A stretch of DNA of 33,553 nt from assembly GCA_015062085.1 (NCBI GenBank), contig SUVI01000019.1, positions 1 through 33,553 of the forward strand, read 5' to 3'. A program made the translations under genes and the position numbers. The notes beneath the pieces are model-generated. The model made no database searches. It was not told where the DNA came from and saw nothing but the letters and a program-made list of their open reading frames with translations. This DNA comes from Planctomycetaceae bacterium. GTDB taxonomy: Bacteria; Planctomycetota; Planctomycetia; Pirellulales; Thermoguttaceae. Below, one piece after another: positions 26,587 through 33,553 of this stretch; position 1 is the stretch's first letter; each line of letters starts with the position of its first letter.

Positions 26587-29196
26587 CTATACCTGAAACT
26601 TGATCCCCTCCTTCTTCGCATACCTCTCTGCCTCCGACCCGACTTCACCGTAGATCGTGAGGCTGAAGCAGCAGCTGAACGCTTCATTTCCAATGCTCGT
26701 CACGCTGTCGGGGATCGTCACCGACGTGAGGCTGTGGCAGAAGCTGAACGCGTCATTTCCAATGCTCGTCACGCTGTCGGGGATCGTCACCGACGTGAGG
26801 CTCTCGCAGCCCCAGAACGCGCGATCTCCAATGCTCGTCACGCTGTCGGGGATCGTCACCGACGTGAGGCTCTTGCAGTCGCTGAACGCGTAATTTCCAA
26901 TGCTCGTCACGCTGTCGGGGATCGTCACCGACGTGAGGCTCTCGCAGGAGCTGAACGCGCCATTTCCAATGCTCGTCACGCTGTCGGGGATCGTCACCGA
27001 CGTGAGGCTCTTGCAGGAGCTGAACGCGCCATTTCCAATGCTCGTCACGCTGTCGGGGATCGTCACCGACGTGAGGCTACCGCACTTGCTGAACGCTTTA
27101 TTTCCAATGCTCGTCACGCCGTCGGGGATGGTGACGGAGGAGGCGGAGCCGGTGTATTTCGTGATCGTGACGGAGTCGCCGTCGATGGTGTACTCGAACT
27201 TCCATTTCTTCAATGTAGCCCTAAGCACCTCGCGGGAAACTTCTGTTGTTGATGCAGGTTTTGCCGCTGAAGCGGGGGCAACTGCCTCAAAATCGATTCC
27301 CTCATCCTCCGCATACATCTCTGCCTCTGACCCGACTTCACCGTAGATCGTGAAGCTACCGCACTCGCTGAACGCGGAATCTCCAATGCTCGTCACGCTG
27401 TCGGGGATCGTCACCGACGTGAGGCTCTTGCACCCGAAGAACGCGCCATTTCCAATGCTCGTCACGCTGTCGGGGATCGTCACCGACGTGAGGCTCTCGC
27501 ACCTGAGGAACGCGCCATTTCCAATGCTCGTCACGCTGTCGGGGATCGTCACCGACGTGAGGCTCTTACACATGACGAACGCTTGTTCTTTAACACTCAT
27601 CACGCGGTCGGGAATGGTGTATTCGGTGAGGTTCTTGCCTTCCGGGACCTGAATGAGCGTTTTGCCGTCGGCGGTGAACAGGATGCCGTCTACACTCTTG
27701 AAATGCGTATTGCCCGCGGAGACACGGATCTCGGTCAGTTGATCGCACGTGGCAAATGGACCGCCGCCAATGCTCGTCACGCTGTCGGGGATCGTCACCG
27801 ACGTGAGGCTGTTGCAGCCAAAGAACGCGTGATCTCCAATGCTCGTCACGCTGTCGGGGATCGTCACCGACGTGAGGCTCTTGCACGTGTAGAACGCGGA
27901 ATCTCCAATGCTCGTCACGCTGTCGGGGATCGTCACCGACGTGAGGCGCCTGCACCCGCGGAACGCTTCATTTCCAATGCTCGTCACGCCATCGGGGATG
28001 GTGACGGAGGAGGCGGAACCGGTGTATTCGGTGATCGTGATGGAGTCGCCGTCGATCTCGTATTCGAAATCGCGGTCCTTAAGGGTCTCCTCCAGTTCCG
28101 CCATGTTCACACGCGGTTTCGAGGCTTTTGGTTCCGGCTCCCGCACCGGCTGCGCATTGCGTTCCTCTTCCCAACGTCGGCGTTCTTCTTCAAAACGTCG
28201 GCGTTCTTCTTCCAGAGCTTTTTTCAGATCCGCGATCTCCGATTCGGAATTGCCGGGCTCTCCGGCCAAGGCTGCAATGAATTCTGCACAGGAGGCGAAA
28301 CGGTCTTGGTCGTTGACCGCAAAGGCTCGAGTGAGGGCGTCGTTGACATTTTGGGCAAAATCGTCGGAGCGAGGAACAAAATACAATTTCTGACGAAAGA
28401 TCGCCATAATACTGTTCTCCGAAAACGGAAGCGAGCCGGTCAGCATTTCGTAGAGGACCGTCGCCAGCGCGTACTGGTCCGTGCGGCCATTTTGGCGTAC
28501 GCCTTCCATCTGCTCCGGGGCCATGTACCGCGGCGTGCCGGAGGTGGAGTTGGCCATCGTGTCGGTCCGACCAAGCGACTGCGTGTTTGACGTCACGTTT
28601 TCGGGGCGAATACGCGCCGCGATGCCGAAATCGATCAAAACCGGCGTTTTCTCCCGGCCCATGAACATGATGTTCTGCGGCTTCACGTCGCGGTGAAGGA
28701 TCCCATTTCGGTGCGCGAGGTCGAGTGCAGCAGCAAGAGGACCAAAGATCGGAAGGAGAGTTTCGAGAGGGAGGCCGTTTTCGTGTCCAGGCTGCGCTTT
28801 AAACCAATCGGTCAAAGTTCCGCCGTCCGCGTACTTCATGACGAGAAAGTCGCCAAAATTCGGGTCGACGTACCGTCCCAGAAGCGGGCAGATGCTCGAG
28901 TGATTCAGGTTTTTCGTGAGGTCAAAAATGCGCCGGACTTCTTTCAGCGCGTCCGCGTTTCCGCGCAGTTCCTGCGTCAAAATCTTCAAAACGACGCGCT
29001 GGCTGACCTCGTTTTCCACGAGTTCCTCCGCCAACCACGTCTGCCCCATCCCGCCCTCGCCGAGCTTCTTTTTCAGGCGGTAATTTTTGAATTTTCCGAA
29101 CAAATACCCGTCTTGCAGATCTTCAAACTGCGCTGGATCGTAGTTCACCTCTTCCGGCTTCAGCAGCGTCAATGCCGATTCATACGTATCACTCAT
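26587..29196 (-). CDS. Hanks-type Ser/Thr protein kinase fused to BspA-type leucine-rich repeats
   Basis: 869 residues; ATG at 29194-29196 with GGGAG 8 bases upstream. The kinase domain (about 38-300) is complete: glycine loop GEGGMG (46-51), K71, HRDVKPQN (168-175), DFG (189-191), [11 protein letters not shown] charged helix with the repeat [19 protein letters not shown] (about 325-350) leads to two modules. Each module starts with an FEYxIDGDS-type strand pair and continues with 23-residue LRR_5 (BspA/TpLRR) units of type [19 protein letters not shown]. There are about eight units in the first module, with an irregular insert after the fourth, and seven in the second. Each module ends in an [10 protein letters not shown] cap. 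No membrane segment or signal peptide is visible, so unlike PASTA kinases it should be cytosolic, with the LRR part as a protein-binding sensor. Its own promoter and terminator flank it. Confidence 0.92.
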   Translation of the reverse strand: MSDTYESALTLLKPEEVNYDPAQFEDLQDGYLFGKFKNYRLKKKLGEGGMGQTWLAEELVENEVSQRVVLKILTQELRGNADALKEVRRIFDLTKNLNHSSICPLLGRYVDPNFGDFLVMKYADGGTLTDWFKAQPGHENGLPLETLLPIFGPLAAALDLAHRNGILHRDVKPQNIMFMGREKTPVLIDFGIAARIRPENVTSNTQSLGRTDTMANSTSGTPRYMAPEQMEGVRQNGRTDQYALATVLYEMLTGSLPFSENSIMAIFRQKLYFVPRSDDFAQNVNDALTRAFAVNDQDRFASCAEFIAALAGEPGNSESEIADLKKALEEERRRFEEERRRWEEERNAQPVREPEPKASKPRVNMAELEETLKDRDFEYEIDGDSITITEYTGSASSVTIPDGVTSIGNEAFRGCRRLTSVTIPDSVTSIGDSAFYTCKSLTSVTIPDSVTSIGDHAFFGCNSLTSVTIPDSVTSIGGGPFATCDQLTEIRVSAGNTHFKSVDGILFTADGKTLIQVPEGKNLTEYTIPDRVMSVKEQAFVMCKSLTSVTIPDSVTSIGNGAFLRCESLTSVTIPDSVTSIGNGAFFGCKSLTSVTIPDSVTSIGDSAFSECGSFTIYGEVGSEAEMYAEDEGIDFEAVAPASAAKPASTTEVSREVLRATLKKWKFEYTIDGDSVTITKYTGSASSVTIPDGVTSIGNKAFSKCGSLTSVTIPDSVTSIGNGAFSSCKSLTSVTIPDSVTSIGNGAFSSCESLTSVTIPDSVTSIGNYAFSDCKSLTSVTIPDSVTSIGDRAFWGCESLTSVTIPDSVTSIGNDAFSFCHSLTSVTIPDSVTSIGNEAFSCCFSLTIYGEVGSEAERYAKKEGIKFQV
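26690..28000 (-). repeat. 69-base tandem repeats coding for the LRR units
   Basis: A core of about 40 bases (GCTCGTCACGCTGTCGGGGA and what follows) recurs essentially unchanged about a dozen times at 69-base spacing, in blocks near 26690-27150, 27375-27600 and 27765-28000. Only about 20 bases per unit vary (the AFxxCxS part). Identity includes third codon positions, which points to recent amplification or gene conversion rather than selection on protein alone. Confidence 0.95.
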
Positions 29197-29236
29197 TTTT
29201 TAGCTCCCAATTTAAGTAGACAAATGAAAAAAATTG

Positions 29237-29264
29237 ATTTTACCTGATTTTCAAAAAGATTCAA
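29237..29264 (-). promoter_or_regulatory. Putative promoter of the LRR-kinase gene
   Basis: On the minus strand TTGAAT (29259-29264), 16 bases, TAAAAT (29237-29242), 41 bases before the start codon. Confidence 0.5.
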
Positions 29265-29288
29265 GGGGGGGAGCCGCTCTATCGCAAA

Positions 29289-29322
29289 CGACAGACTCTC
29301 CACGGAGCGTCTGCCGTTTTTT
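29289..29322. terminator. Hairpin after the threonine synthase gene
   Basis: Arms CGACAGAC (29289-29296) and GTCTGCCG (29309-29316), one wobble pair, plus an inner CTCC/GGAG stem. On the plus strand it is followed by six T residues; leftward only by TTTG. It lies 19 bases past the thrC stop, so it probably ends that transcript and could also stop antisense transcription entering thrC. Confidence 0.6.
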
Positions 29323-29340
29323 ACCGATCTTACGAAAAAA

Positions 29341-30729
29341 CTACCCTTGGATCGCGCGGACGATGTCGTCCACATCGTTCTCGACTTTGACCGGATCGTT
29401 CGCGAAATCGCACGTCGTGACGCCATAGGGACGCAGAACTTCGTCAAATTTCTGCTGGTCTCCGCAGTGGTACGCGACAGTCGCGGTCGGATCCTTGAGC
29501 TGATGGCCCGTCAGGATGCAGACGACGCGGTCACTCGGCGCGATGATGCCCTCTTCACGCAGCAGCTTCGTTCCCGCCACGCTCGCAGCACTGGCCGGCT
29601 CGCAGCCGAAACCGTAGGCGCCGACCTGGGACTTTGCGTCGAGGATCTGCTGGTCGGTCACTTTGCGCACGACACCGTCGCACCATTCCAGCGCACGGAG
29701 GCACTTTTCAAGGTTGACCGGCCGATTGATCTCAATGGCGCTCGCGATAGTATTTGCACGGCGTCCCTCGTCGTTCATCTGCTTGAAGAAAGCGTTGATC
29801 TTCGCGCGATCCGTGTTTCCTGCGTTCCACCGAATGTTTTCCTCGTTGTAGACCCTCGTCAGTGTATCCGCCCCTGCCGCGTTGATGACGGCCAGCCTCG
29901 GGATCCGGTCGATCAGCCCCAGTTCGTAGAGTTCGTGGAACGCTTTGCCGAACGAGCTGGAGTTTCCGAGATTCCCGCCCGGAACGACGATCCAGTCCGG
30001 AACGTTCCACCGCAGCGCTTCCAGCACGCGCAGCATGATGGTCTTCTGGCCTTCCAGACGGAAGGGGTTCACGCTGTTAACGAGGTAAATTCCGAGTTTT
30101 TTGGACACTTCCTTCACGCGGGCCATCGCATCATCGAAATCGCCGTGAATCTGGAGCGTCAGCGCCCCGTAGTCAAGCGCCTGGGAGAGTTTCCCGTACG
30201 CGATCTTTCCGTCACCGATGAAAATGACGGCCTTCATCGTCTGGAGGCAGGAACAGTAAAGCGCCAGCGAGGCACTCGTATTCCCCGTGGACGCACACGC
30301 TGCCCGCGTCGCGCCGACCATTCGCGCATGTGTCGTCGCCGCACACATTCCATTGTCCTTGAACGAACCGGACGGATTCATCCCTTCATACTGAAGGAAA
30401 AGATTCCCCTCATTCACGCCGGCGTACTTCGCGACTCCCGCGGAATTCTGCAAAATGGTCTGCCCTTCGCCGACCGTCACGCACTTTTCCAGCTCGGTAA
30501 ACGGAAGCAGATCGTGGAATTTCCACACGCCGCTGAACCGCTGCGGCACATCTCGCATCGCCCAGTACTTCTCAAAATCCTTAAGCGATTTCGGAACGGG
30601 AAGTTTATCCCAATCATATCGAATATCAAGCAGATCTCCGCATTTCGGACACGCAGTCAAAACTTCTTCGACGCCGTACTCCGCGCCGCAGTTCGGATCA
30701 ATGCATTTCTGGCAAACATGCTCAGCCAT
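29341..30729 (-). CDS. thrC: Threonine synthase
   Basis: 462 residues; ATG at 30727-30729, with GGAAGG 10 bases upstream. It converts O-phosphohomoserine to threonine and phosphate using pyridoxal phosphate, in the cytosol. The N-terminus has a zinc-ribbon-like set of cysteines (C6, C9, C14, C27, C30), found in one class of threonine synthases. The cofactor lysine is K124 in [11 protein letters not shown], and the phosphate-binding loop is [11 protein letters not shown]. Later [14 protein letters not shown] and the C-terminal GCEPASAAS segment complete the fold type II pattern. Length fits the family. It stands alone with its own promoter and no other threonine-pathway gene nearby. Other PLP beta-family enzymes are less likely given the GSFKDNGM context. 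Confidence 0.95.
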   Translation of the reverse strand: MAEHVCQKCIDPNCGAEYGVEEVLTACPKCGDLLDIRYDWDKLPVPKSLKDFEKYWAMRDVPQRFSGVWKFHDLLPFTELEKCVTVGEGQTILQNSAGVAKYAGVNEGNLFLQYEGMNPSGSFKDNGMCAATTHARMVGATRAACASTGNTSASLALYCSCLQTMKAVIFIGDGKIAYGKLSQALDYGALTLQIHGDFDDAMARVKEVSKKLGIYLVNSVNPFRLEGQKTIMLRVLEALRWNVPDWIVVPGGNLGNSSSFGKAFHELYELGLIDRIPRLAVINAAGADTLTRVYNEENIRWNAGNTDRAKINAFFKQMNDEGRRANTIASAIEINRPVNLEKCLRALEWCDGVVRKVTDQQILDAKSQVGAYGFGCEPASAASVAGTKLLREEGIIAPSDRVVCILTGHQLKDPTATVAYHCGDQQKFDEVLRPYGVTTCDFANDPVKVENDVDDIVRAIQG

Positions 30730-30791
30730 TTTTCTCGCCTTCCATAAAACGGATCAAATTCAAAAAATCAAAACAAGATCTTTCATATTTT

Positions 30792-30819
30792 ATTTTATCA
30801 GAAACGGAAGAAATTTCAA
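30792..30819 (-). promoter_or_regulatory. Putative promoter of thrC
   Basis: On the minus strand TTGAAA (30814-30819), 16 bases, TAAAAT (30792-30797), about 62 bases before the start codon. Confidence 0.55.
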
Positions 30820-30896
30820 GCCCCACCTAACCATGTCAACAAATATCGCCATTAAAAACCTAAAATTTTCGGTCCATCCGGGAACTGCGTACAGTT

Positions 30897-31092
30897 TCAC
30901 CACAGAATCTACTGAAGAGTTCACAGAAAGGCGCTGAAAGGAAACACGAAAAACTCGAAAAAATGCGAATTTCACCAAAAGGAGATCAAAAATATTTTAA
31001 ATCTTTCGCGTCTTTTCGGTTTTTTCGTGAATTTCGTCTCAGAGCACGTTCACTCCCTTTTTCGTCTTTCTTTTCAGTGCTCTCAGTGGTGA
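30897..31092. repeat. MITE-like element with imperfect inverted ends (TCACCAC ... GTGGTGA)
   Basis: The left end TCACCACAGAATCTACTGAA continues into purine-rich GAAAGG / CACGAAAAAC words. The right end, reverse-complemented, begins TCACCACTGAGAGCACTGAA and continues with the same type of words. The two halves face each other around an A/T-rich centre near 30985-31005. Such 'CACCACAGAG...CACAGAG' repeats are common between genes in PVC and related genomes. No coding capacity. Confidence 0.6.
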
Positions 31093-31098
31093 GATCAG

Positions 31099-31122
31099 AA
31101 CCTAGATCGGAACCTAGATCGG
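31099..31122. repeat. Two tandem copies of AACCTAGATCGG
   Basis: Perfect 12-base direct repeat just outside the right end of the inverted-repeat element. A preceding AGATCAGA looks like a partial third copy. Confidence 0.7.
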
Positions 31123-31276
31123 TACGCACGTTCCGGAAGAGCCAAAATTTCACAATATCGTGAAAACTTAACACGCGATGAGCCCAAATGGATACGTTCC
31201 AACTCTTTCCCGCGGAAAATCGCTCTGTTTTTTGAAATTCCGTGAAAAACGGCTGGATTTTTTTGCGGGGAGCGCC

Positions 31277-31305
31277 TTGACTTTTGTTTCCGCGTTTGAT
31301 ATAAT
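31277..31305 (+). promoter_or_regulatory. Near-perfect sigma70 promoter of the Rpn gene
   Basis: TTGACT (31277-31282), 17 bases, TATAAT (31300-31305), giving a leader of about 34 bases and an AAGGA ribosome binding site 8 bases before the ATG. Confidence 0.75.
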
Positions 31306-31345
31306 TACCGGCAGGAAGAAGATTCAGTAACATAAGGAAAACAAC

Positions 31346-32359
31346 ATGTACACATCCAGCGGAAGACCTTTTTTGCCGGCAGCGGCAGACATCGTGTTTC
31401 AGTATATTTTTTCCTCGAAACACTCCGAAGAATGTCTCCTGCACTTCATCAATGCGGTTCGAATGAGTGCGGGAAGATCCCTCGCGAAAGAGGTCATGAT
31501 ACGGAATCCGTTCAATTTGAAGGATTACGCAGCAGACAAAAAAACGATCCTCGACATCAAAGCGACTGACGAAAGCGGCAGAACGTATGATGTTGAGATA
31601 CAGACGGCCAACGAACTGGCATTTCCCGAAAGAATGCTCTACTATTGGGCACAGCTTTTCGCGGGGCGGCTCTCTGCCGGCGAGGGATACGAACAGCTTC
31701 GGCCCGTCGTTTCCATCATCCTGACGCGGTTCACGCTTTTTGATCATCTGACGGACCTTCACAATGTGTTCAATATCGCGGCGGAAAAGGATCCGAAAGT
31801 GCTTTTGACGAAGCATTTTGAGATGCACACGCTGGAACTGACGAAGCCGAAATGGGATCGGTTCATGGAGCAGATCTCTGCGGTGCCGGAAGGACAGAGA
31901 CTTTTACGGAACTGGATCGATTTTTTACTTCACTCCAACCAGAAAACGGAGGCGGAAATGGAAACCCTAACTTGCGGCACGCCGGGCCTGGAGCTTGCAT
32001 ACCAGAAGTTCATGGAAGTAAACTCGGACGAACGAATGCGCGAGATCGCGTGGGCGCGTGAAAAAGCAGCGCGCGACGAACACGGCCGTATCCTCTTCGC
32101 TAAAGAAGAAGGCAGAGAAGAAGGCAGAGCGGAAGGCAGAGCGGAAGGCAGAGCGGAAGGCAGAGCGGAAGAACGCGCTGAGAATCGAGCGTTTCTCACC
32201 CAGAGTCTTCGGAGAATGCTTCCTCTATTTTATCCGGAGTACGCGACGGCGGAGACGCTTGAGCGGATCGAGAACATTGAGGAAACGGAGCGTCTGCAGG
32301 AACTAATAAACGCGATGCTCGAGCAGATGTCATTTGAGCGGATCGCGGAGCTGCTTTAA
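31346..32359 (+). CDS. Rpn family recombination-promoting nuclease / PD-(D/E)XK transposase-like protein
   Basis: 337 residues. The N-terminal domain starts with the family pattern D15-x-x-F-x-x-IF (ADIVFQYIFSSK). It carries the PD-(D/E)XK core ILDIKATDESGRTYDVEIQ, with D70, E84 and Q86 as the likely metal and catalytic residues. The middle (about 95-200) is helical. From about 205 the protein changes to a charged tail with four GRAE units and a conserved end MLPLFYPEYATAETLERIENIEETERLQ (about 285-312). Rpn proteins are DNA endonucleases linked to RecA-independent recombination and, in E. coli, to phage defence; many PVC and Bacteroidota genomes carry many copies. An internal ATG (codon 205) has a strong ribosome binding site. 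Two tail-only ORFs follow. The family attribution is firm; the biological role here is inferred. Confidence 0.88.
   Translation: MYTSSGRPFLPAAADIVFQYIFSSKHSEECLLHFINAVRMSAGRSLAKEVMIRNPFNLKDYAADKKTILDIKATDESGRTYDVEIQTANELAFPERMLYYWAQLFAGRLSAGEGYEQLRPVVSIILTRFTLFDHLTDLHNVFNIAAEKDPKVLLTKHFEMHTLELTKPKWDRFMEQISAVPEGQRLLRNWIDFLLHSNQKTEAEMETLTCGTPGLELAYQKFMEVNSDERMREIAWAREKAARDEHGRILFAKEEGREEGRAEGRAEGRAEGRAEERAENRAFLTQSLRRMLPLFYPEYATAETLERIENIEETERLQELINAMLEQMSFERIAELL
31948..31960 (+). promoter_or_regulatory. Internal ribosome binding site and ATG inside the Rpn gene
   Basis: GGAGG (31948-31952), 5 bases, then an in-frame ATG at 31958-31960 (codon 205). Initiation here would give a 133-residue protein (31958-32359) lacking the nuclease domain. 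This is a stronger ribosome binding site than that of the full-length gene. E. coli Rpn genes are known to make such C-terminal proteins (RpnS) that inhibit the nuclease. Confidence 0.5.
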
Positions 32360-32390
32360 TTTTAATGAAATACGAAGATCAGAATTGAAG

Positions 32391-32720
32391 ATGACTTCAA
32401 GCAGTTACTCGGACGAACGAGCGCGTGAACTCGCGTGGGCGCGTGAAAAAGCAGCGCGCGACGAACACGGCCGTATCCTCTTCGCTAAAGAAGAAGGCAG
32501 AGAAGAAGGCAGAGCGGAAGGCAGAGCGGAAGAACGCGCTGAGAATCGAGCGTTTCTCACCCAGAGTCTTCGGAGAATGCTTCCTCTATTTTATCCGGAG
32601 TACGCGACGGCGGAGACGCTTGAGCGGATCGAGAACATTGAGGAAACGGAGCGTCTGCAGGAACTAATAAACGCGATGCTCGAGCAGATGTCGTTTGAGC
32701 GGATCGCGGAGCTGCTTTAA
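32391..32720 (+). CDS. Free-standing Rpn C-terminal tail protein, copy 1
   Basis: 109 residues from the ATG at 32391; the frame is open farther upstream, but this ATG is the start shared with the second tail ORF. The ribosome binding site is weak (GAAG next to the ATG). The protein lacks the nuclease domain and equals residues of about 225-337 of the upstream Rpn protein: AWAREKAARDEHGRILF, two GRAE units, and the conserved MLPLFYPEY ... ETLERIENIEETERLQ end, nearly identical in sequence. It could be an antitoxin-like partner, a competitor for oligomerisation, or a non-functional duplication remnant; intact frame and conserved spacing favour a translated product. It lies 31 bases after the nuclease stop codon. 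Confidence 0.6.
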   Translation: MTSSSYSDERARELAWAREKAARDEHGRILFAKEEGREEGRAEGRAEERAENRAFLTQSLRRMLPLFYPEYATAETLERIENIEETERLQELINAMLEQMSFERIAELL

Positions 32721-32752
32721 TTTTAATGAAATTACGAAGATCAGAATTGAAG

Positions 32753-33130
32753 ATGACTTCAAGCAGTTACTCGGACGAACGAGCGCGTGAACTCGCGTGG
32801 GCGCGTGAAAAAGCAGCGCGCGACGAACACGGCCGCCTCCTCTTCGCCAGGGAAGAAGGCCGTGCGGAAGGGCTTGCTCAAGGTCGTTCGGAAGGTCTGA
32901 CGCAAGGTCTTTCTCAAGGCCGTGCGGAAGGTCTGACACAAGGTCTTGCACAAGGACGCGCATTTCTTTCGCAGAGTCTTCAGCGGATGCTTCCTCTGTT
33001 TTACCCGGAGTTCACGACGCAGGAAATTCTTGAGCGGATCCGGAATATTGAGGAAACGGAACGTCTGCAGGAGATCATGAACGCGATGATCGAACAGAAA
33101 CCATTTGAGGAAATCGCGAAATTACTTTAA
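32753..33130 (+). CDS. Free-standing Rpn C-terminal tail protein, copy 2 (diverged)
   Basis: 125 residues from the ATG at 32753. Its first 28 or so residues equal those of the preceding tail ORF (SSSYSDERARELAWAREK). The middle is a different repeat array built from GRAEGL-x-Q-G units (GLAQGRSEGLTQGLSQGRAE), and the end is a diverged form of the same domain (MLPLFYPEFTTQEILERIRN). The pattern is a mosaic: shared head, different body. It may be the original tail of another Rpn gene whose nuclease part was lost, or an independently evolving tail. Spacing from the preceding ORF is 32 bases. Confidence 0.6.
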   Translation: MTSSSYSDERARELAWAREKAARDEHGRLLFAREEGRAEGLAQGRSEGLTQGLSQGRAEGLTQGLAQGRAFLSQSLQRMLPLFYPEFTTQEILERIRNIEETERLQEIMNAMIEQKPFEEIAKLL

Positions 33131-33159
33131 TTCCTGCAGGAAACGGGAAGGAGGTCCAC

Positions 33160-33553
33160 GTGAAATATCCGCTAAAGAAAAAACTTTACGATAGTTGGAA
33201 TATGCACCCAACGTGCGTCGAGTGTCATGCCGACTTGACGAAAGTCCCGCGTAAATATTGGTTTGATTGGCAAGGCATGCTGTTAGGGAATGAGGGAGGA
33301 AGTGCGATCTCAGATCTCCTGCACGTTGGTATGCTATGGGACATCGGGTTTCATGGAGATGAGGCCAAAGGTGAGTATATGTCGGTAGAGATCGTCGACG
33401 ATGACCATGAAAGTATGATCGATTTCAAATTCTGTTCCATGAAGTGTATGCGTATCTGGCTCAATAAGATATTAGACGATTGCGAAAAGAAGTTTCAGAA
33501 AAAATTGGAAAAGATACACAAAAACAGCGAAACACAAAACGCGGACGAACAGG
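33160..33553 (+). CDS. Unrecognised protein with zinc-finger-like cysteines (cut by window edge)
   Basis: The frame is open from a GTG at 33160 to the end of the window (131 codons). A full-strength ribosome binding site AAGGAGGT lies just before the GTG, which decides the start. The sequence has two cysteine pairs, CVECH near residue 20 and CSMKC near residue 91, that could bind zinc. There is a hydrophilic Lys-rich end and no membrane segment or signal. Codon use is more A/T-rich than in the neighbours, as in accessory genes. I do not recognise the family. It lies 29 bases after the last tail ORF in the same direction, so it may be in the same transcript as the Rpn genes. Confidence 0.65.
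   Translation, partial: MKYPLKKKLYDSWNMHPTCVECHADLTKVPRKYWFDWQGMLLGNEGGSAISDLLHVGMLWDIGFHGDEAKGEYMSVEIVDDDHESMIDFKFCSMKCMRIWLNKILDDCEKKFQKKLEKIHKNSETQNADEQ

Larger units (their letters stand above)
30730..31345. other. 616-base region between thrC and the Rpn nuclease gene
   Basis: No credible gene; short frames in both directions here are created by the repeat element. It holds the thrC promoter (30792-30819), an imperfect inverted-repeat element (30897-31092), a small direct repeat (31099-31122) and the Rpn promoter (31277-31305). Confidence 0.6.
32050..33130 (+). repeat. Tandem triplication (unit about 361 bases) of the Rpn tail
   Basis: The end of the Rpn gene, with its short spacer, is repeated. 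Copy 2 (32391-32720) matches copy 1 almost exactly from about 32050 onward, apart from two fewer GRAE units (24 bases) and a TCA/TCG change near the end. Copy 3 (32753-33130) shares the spacer and first 80 or so bases exactly with copy 2, then diverges strongly in the body. The spacers differ by one extra T. Confidence 0.95.

Noticed and set aside
26734..28590. Plus-strand repetitive frames with [11 protein letters not shown] units
   Set aside because: Shadows of the 69-base LRR-coding repeats on the opposite strand.
29347..30747. 466-codon open frame antisense to the threonine synthase gene
   Set aside because: It mirrors thrC almost exactly, its translation is Arg/His-rich without family motifs, and thrC has full catalytic motifs, a promoter and a ribosome binding site.
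30790..31163. Short ORFs in both directions between thrC and the Rpn gene
   Set aside because: They coincide with the imperfect inverted-repeat element, start with TTG or lack ribosome binding sites, and give the low-complexity Phe/Arg/Ser peptides typical of such repeats.
1..33553. tRNA, rRNA or insertion-sequence transposase genes
   Set aside because: I saw no cloverleaf-like or rRNA-like sequence and no DDE or HUH transposase. The only transposase-related gene is the Rpn-family nuclease.

Overview
The window looks like chromosomal DNA from a Planctomycetota/PVC-group bacterium, probably a gut- or rumen-type lineage; this is inferred from gene content, since no rRNA or other marker is present. 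The clues are a GAF-HlyD / HlyD / PqqD-M50-HlyD gene trio, a P-ring-like (FlgI-type) lipoprotein with HEAT-like repeats, a long SMC, large secreted carbohydrate-active proteins, a Hanks kinase fused to BspA-type leucine-rich repeats, and Rpn-family nucleases with repetitive GRAE-type tails.

Layout. (1) 1-4407: a divergent pair of secreted carbohydrate-active genes. The leftward one is a GH106-like glycoside hydrolase cut by the window edge, and the rightward one is a heparinase II/III-like polysaccharide lyase. (2) 4583-9009, leftward: a TerY-P-type triad of a VWA protein (TerY-like), a PP2C phosphatase with a membrane segment and a 24-residue tandem-repeat tail, and an atypical protein kinase with a C-terminal membrane anchor. 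(3) 9471-13919: a 1482-residue secreted protein with a probable TIM-barrel glycosidase-like core and a C-terminal jelly-roll-like domain. (4) 13997-20293: a cleanly bounded transcription unit (promoter, three genes, terminator) encoding a membrane adaptor / site-2-protease-like assembly. (5) 20395-29196, leftward: SMC, a P-ring-domain lipoprotein, and an LRR-fused Ser/Thr kinase. (6) 29341-30729: threonine synthase. (7) 30730-33553: a mobile-like repeat, then a full-length Rpn nuclease gene followed by two free-standing copies of its C-terminal tail, and a partial zinc-finger-like gene at the right edge.

How parts may work together. The TerY-P triad forms one operon with its own promoter and terminator and should act as a phosphorylation switch built around a VWA metal-binding scaffold; here both enzymes appear tethered to the membrane. 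The trio at 14265-20226 encodes three membrane proteins that share HlyD-like barrel-sandwich domains, so a joint envelope complex is likely.

The most novel-looking locus is the Rpn region. The nuclease gene has a strong ribosome binding site in front of an in-frame internal ATG, and it is followed by two tail-only ORFs that repeat the C-terminal region. This resembles the published intragenic RpnS antitoxin arrangement of E. coli Rpn proteins, but with extra, separately encoded tails. All functional statements here come from reading the sequence and from family knowledge; no searches were run.
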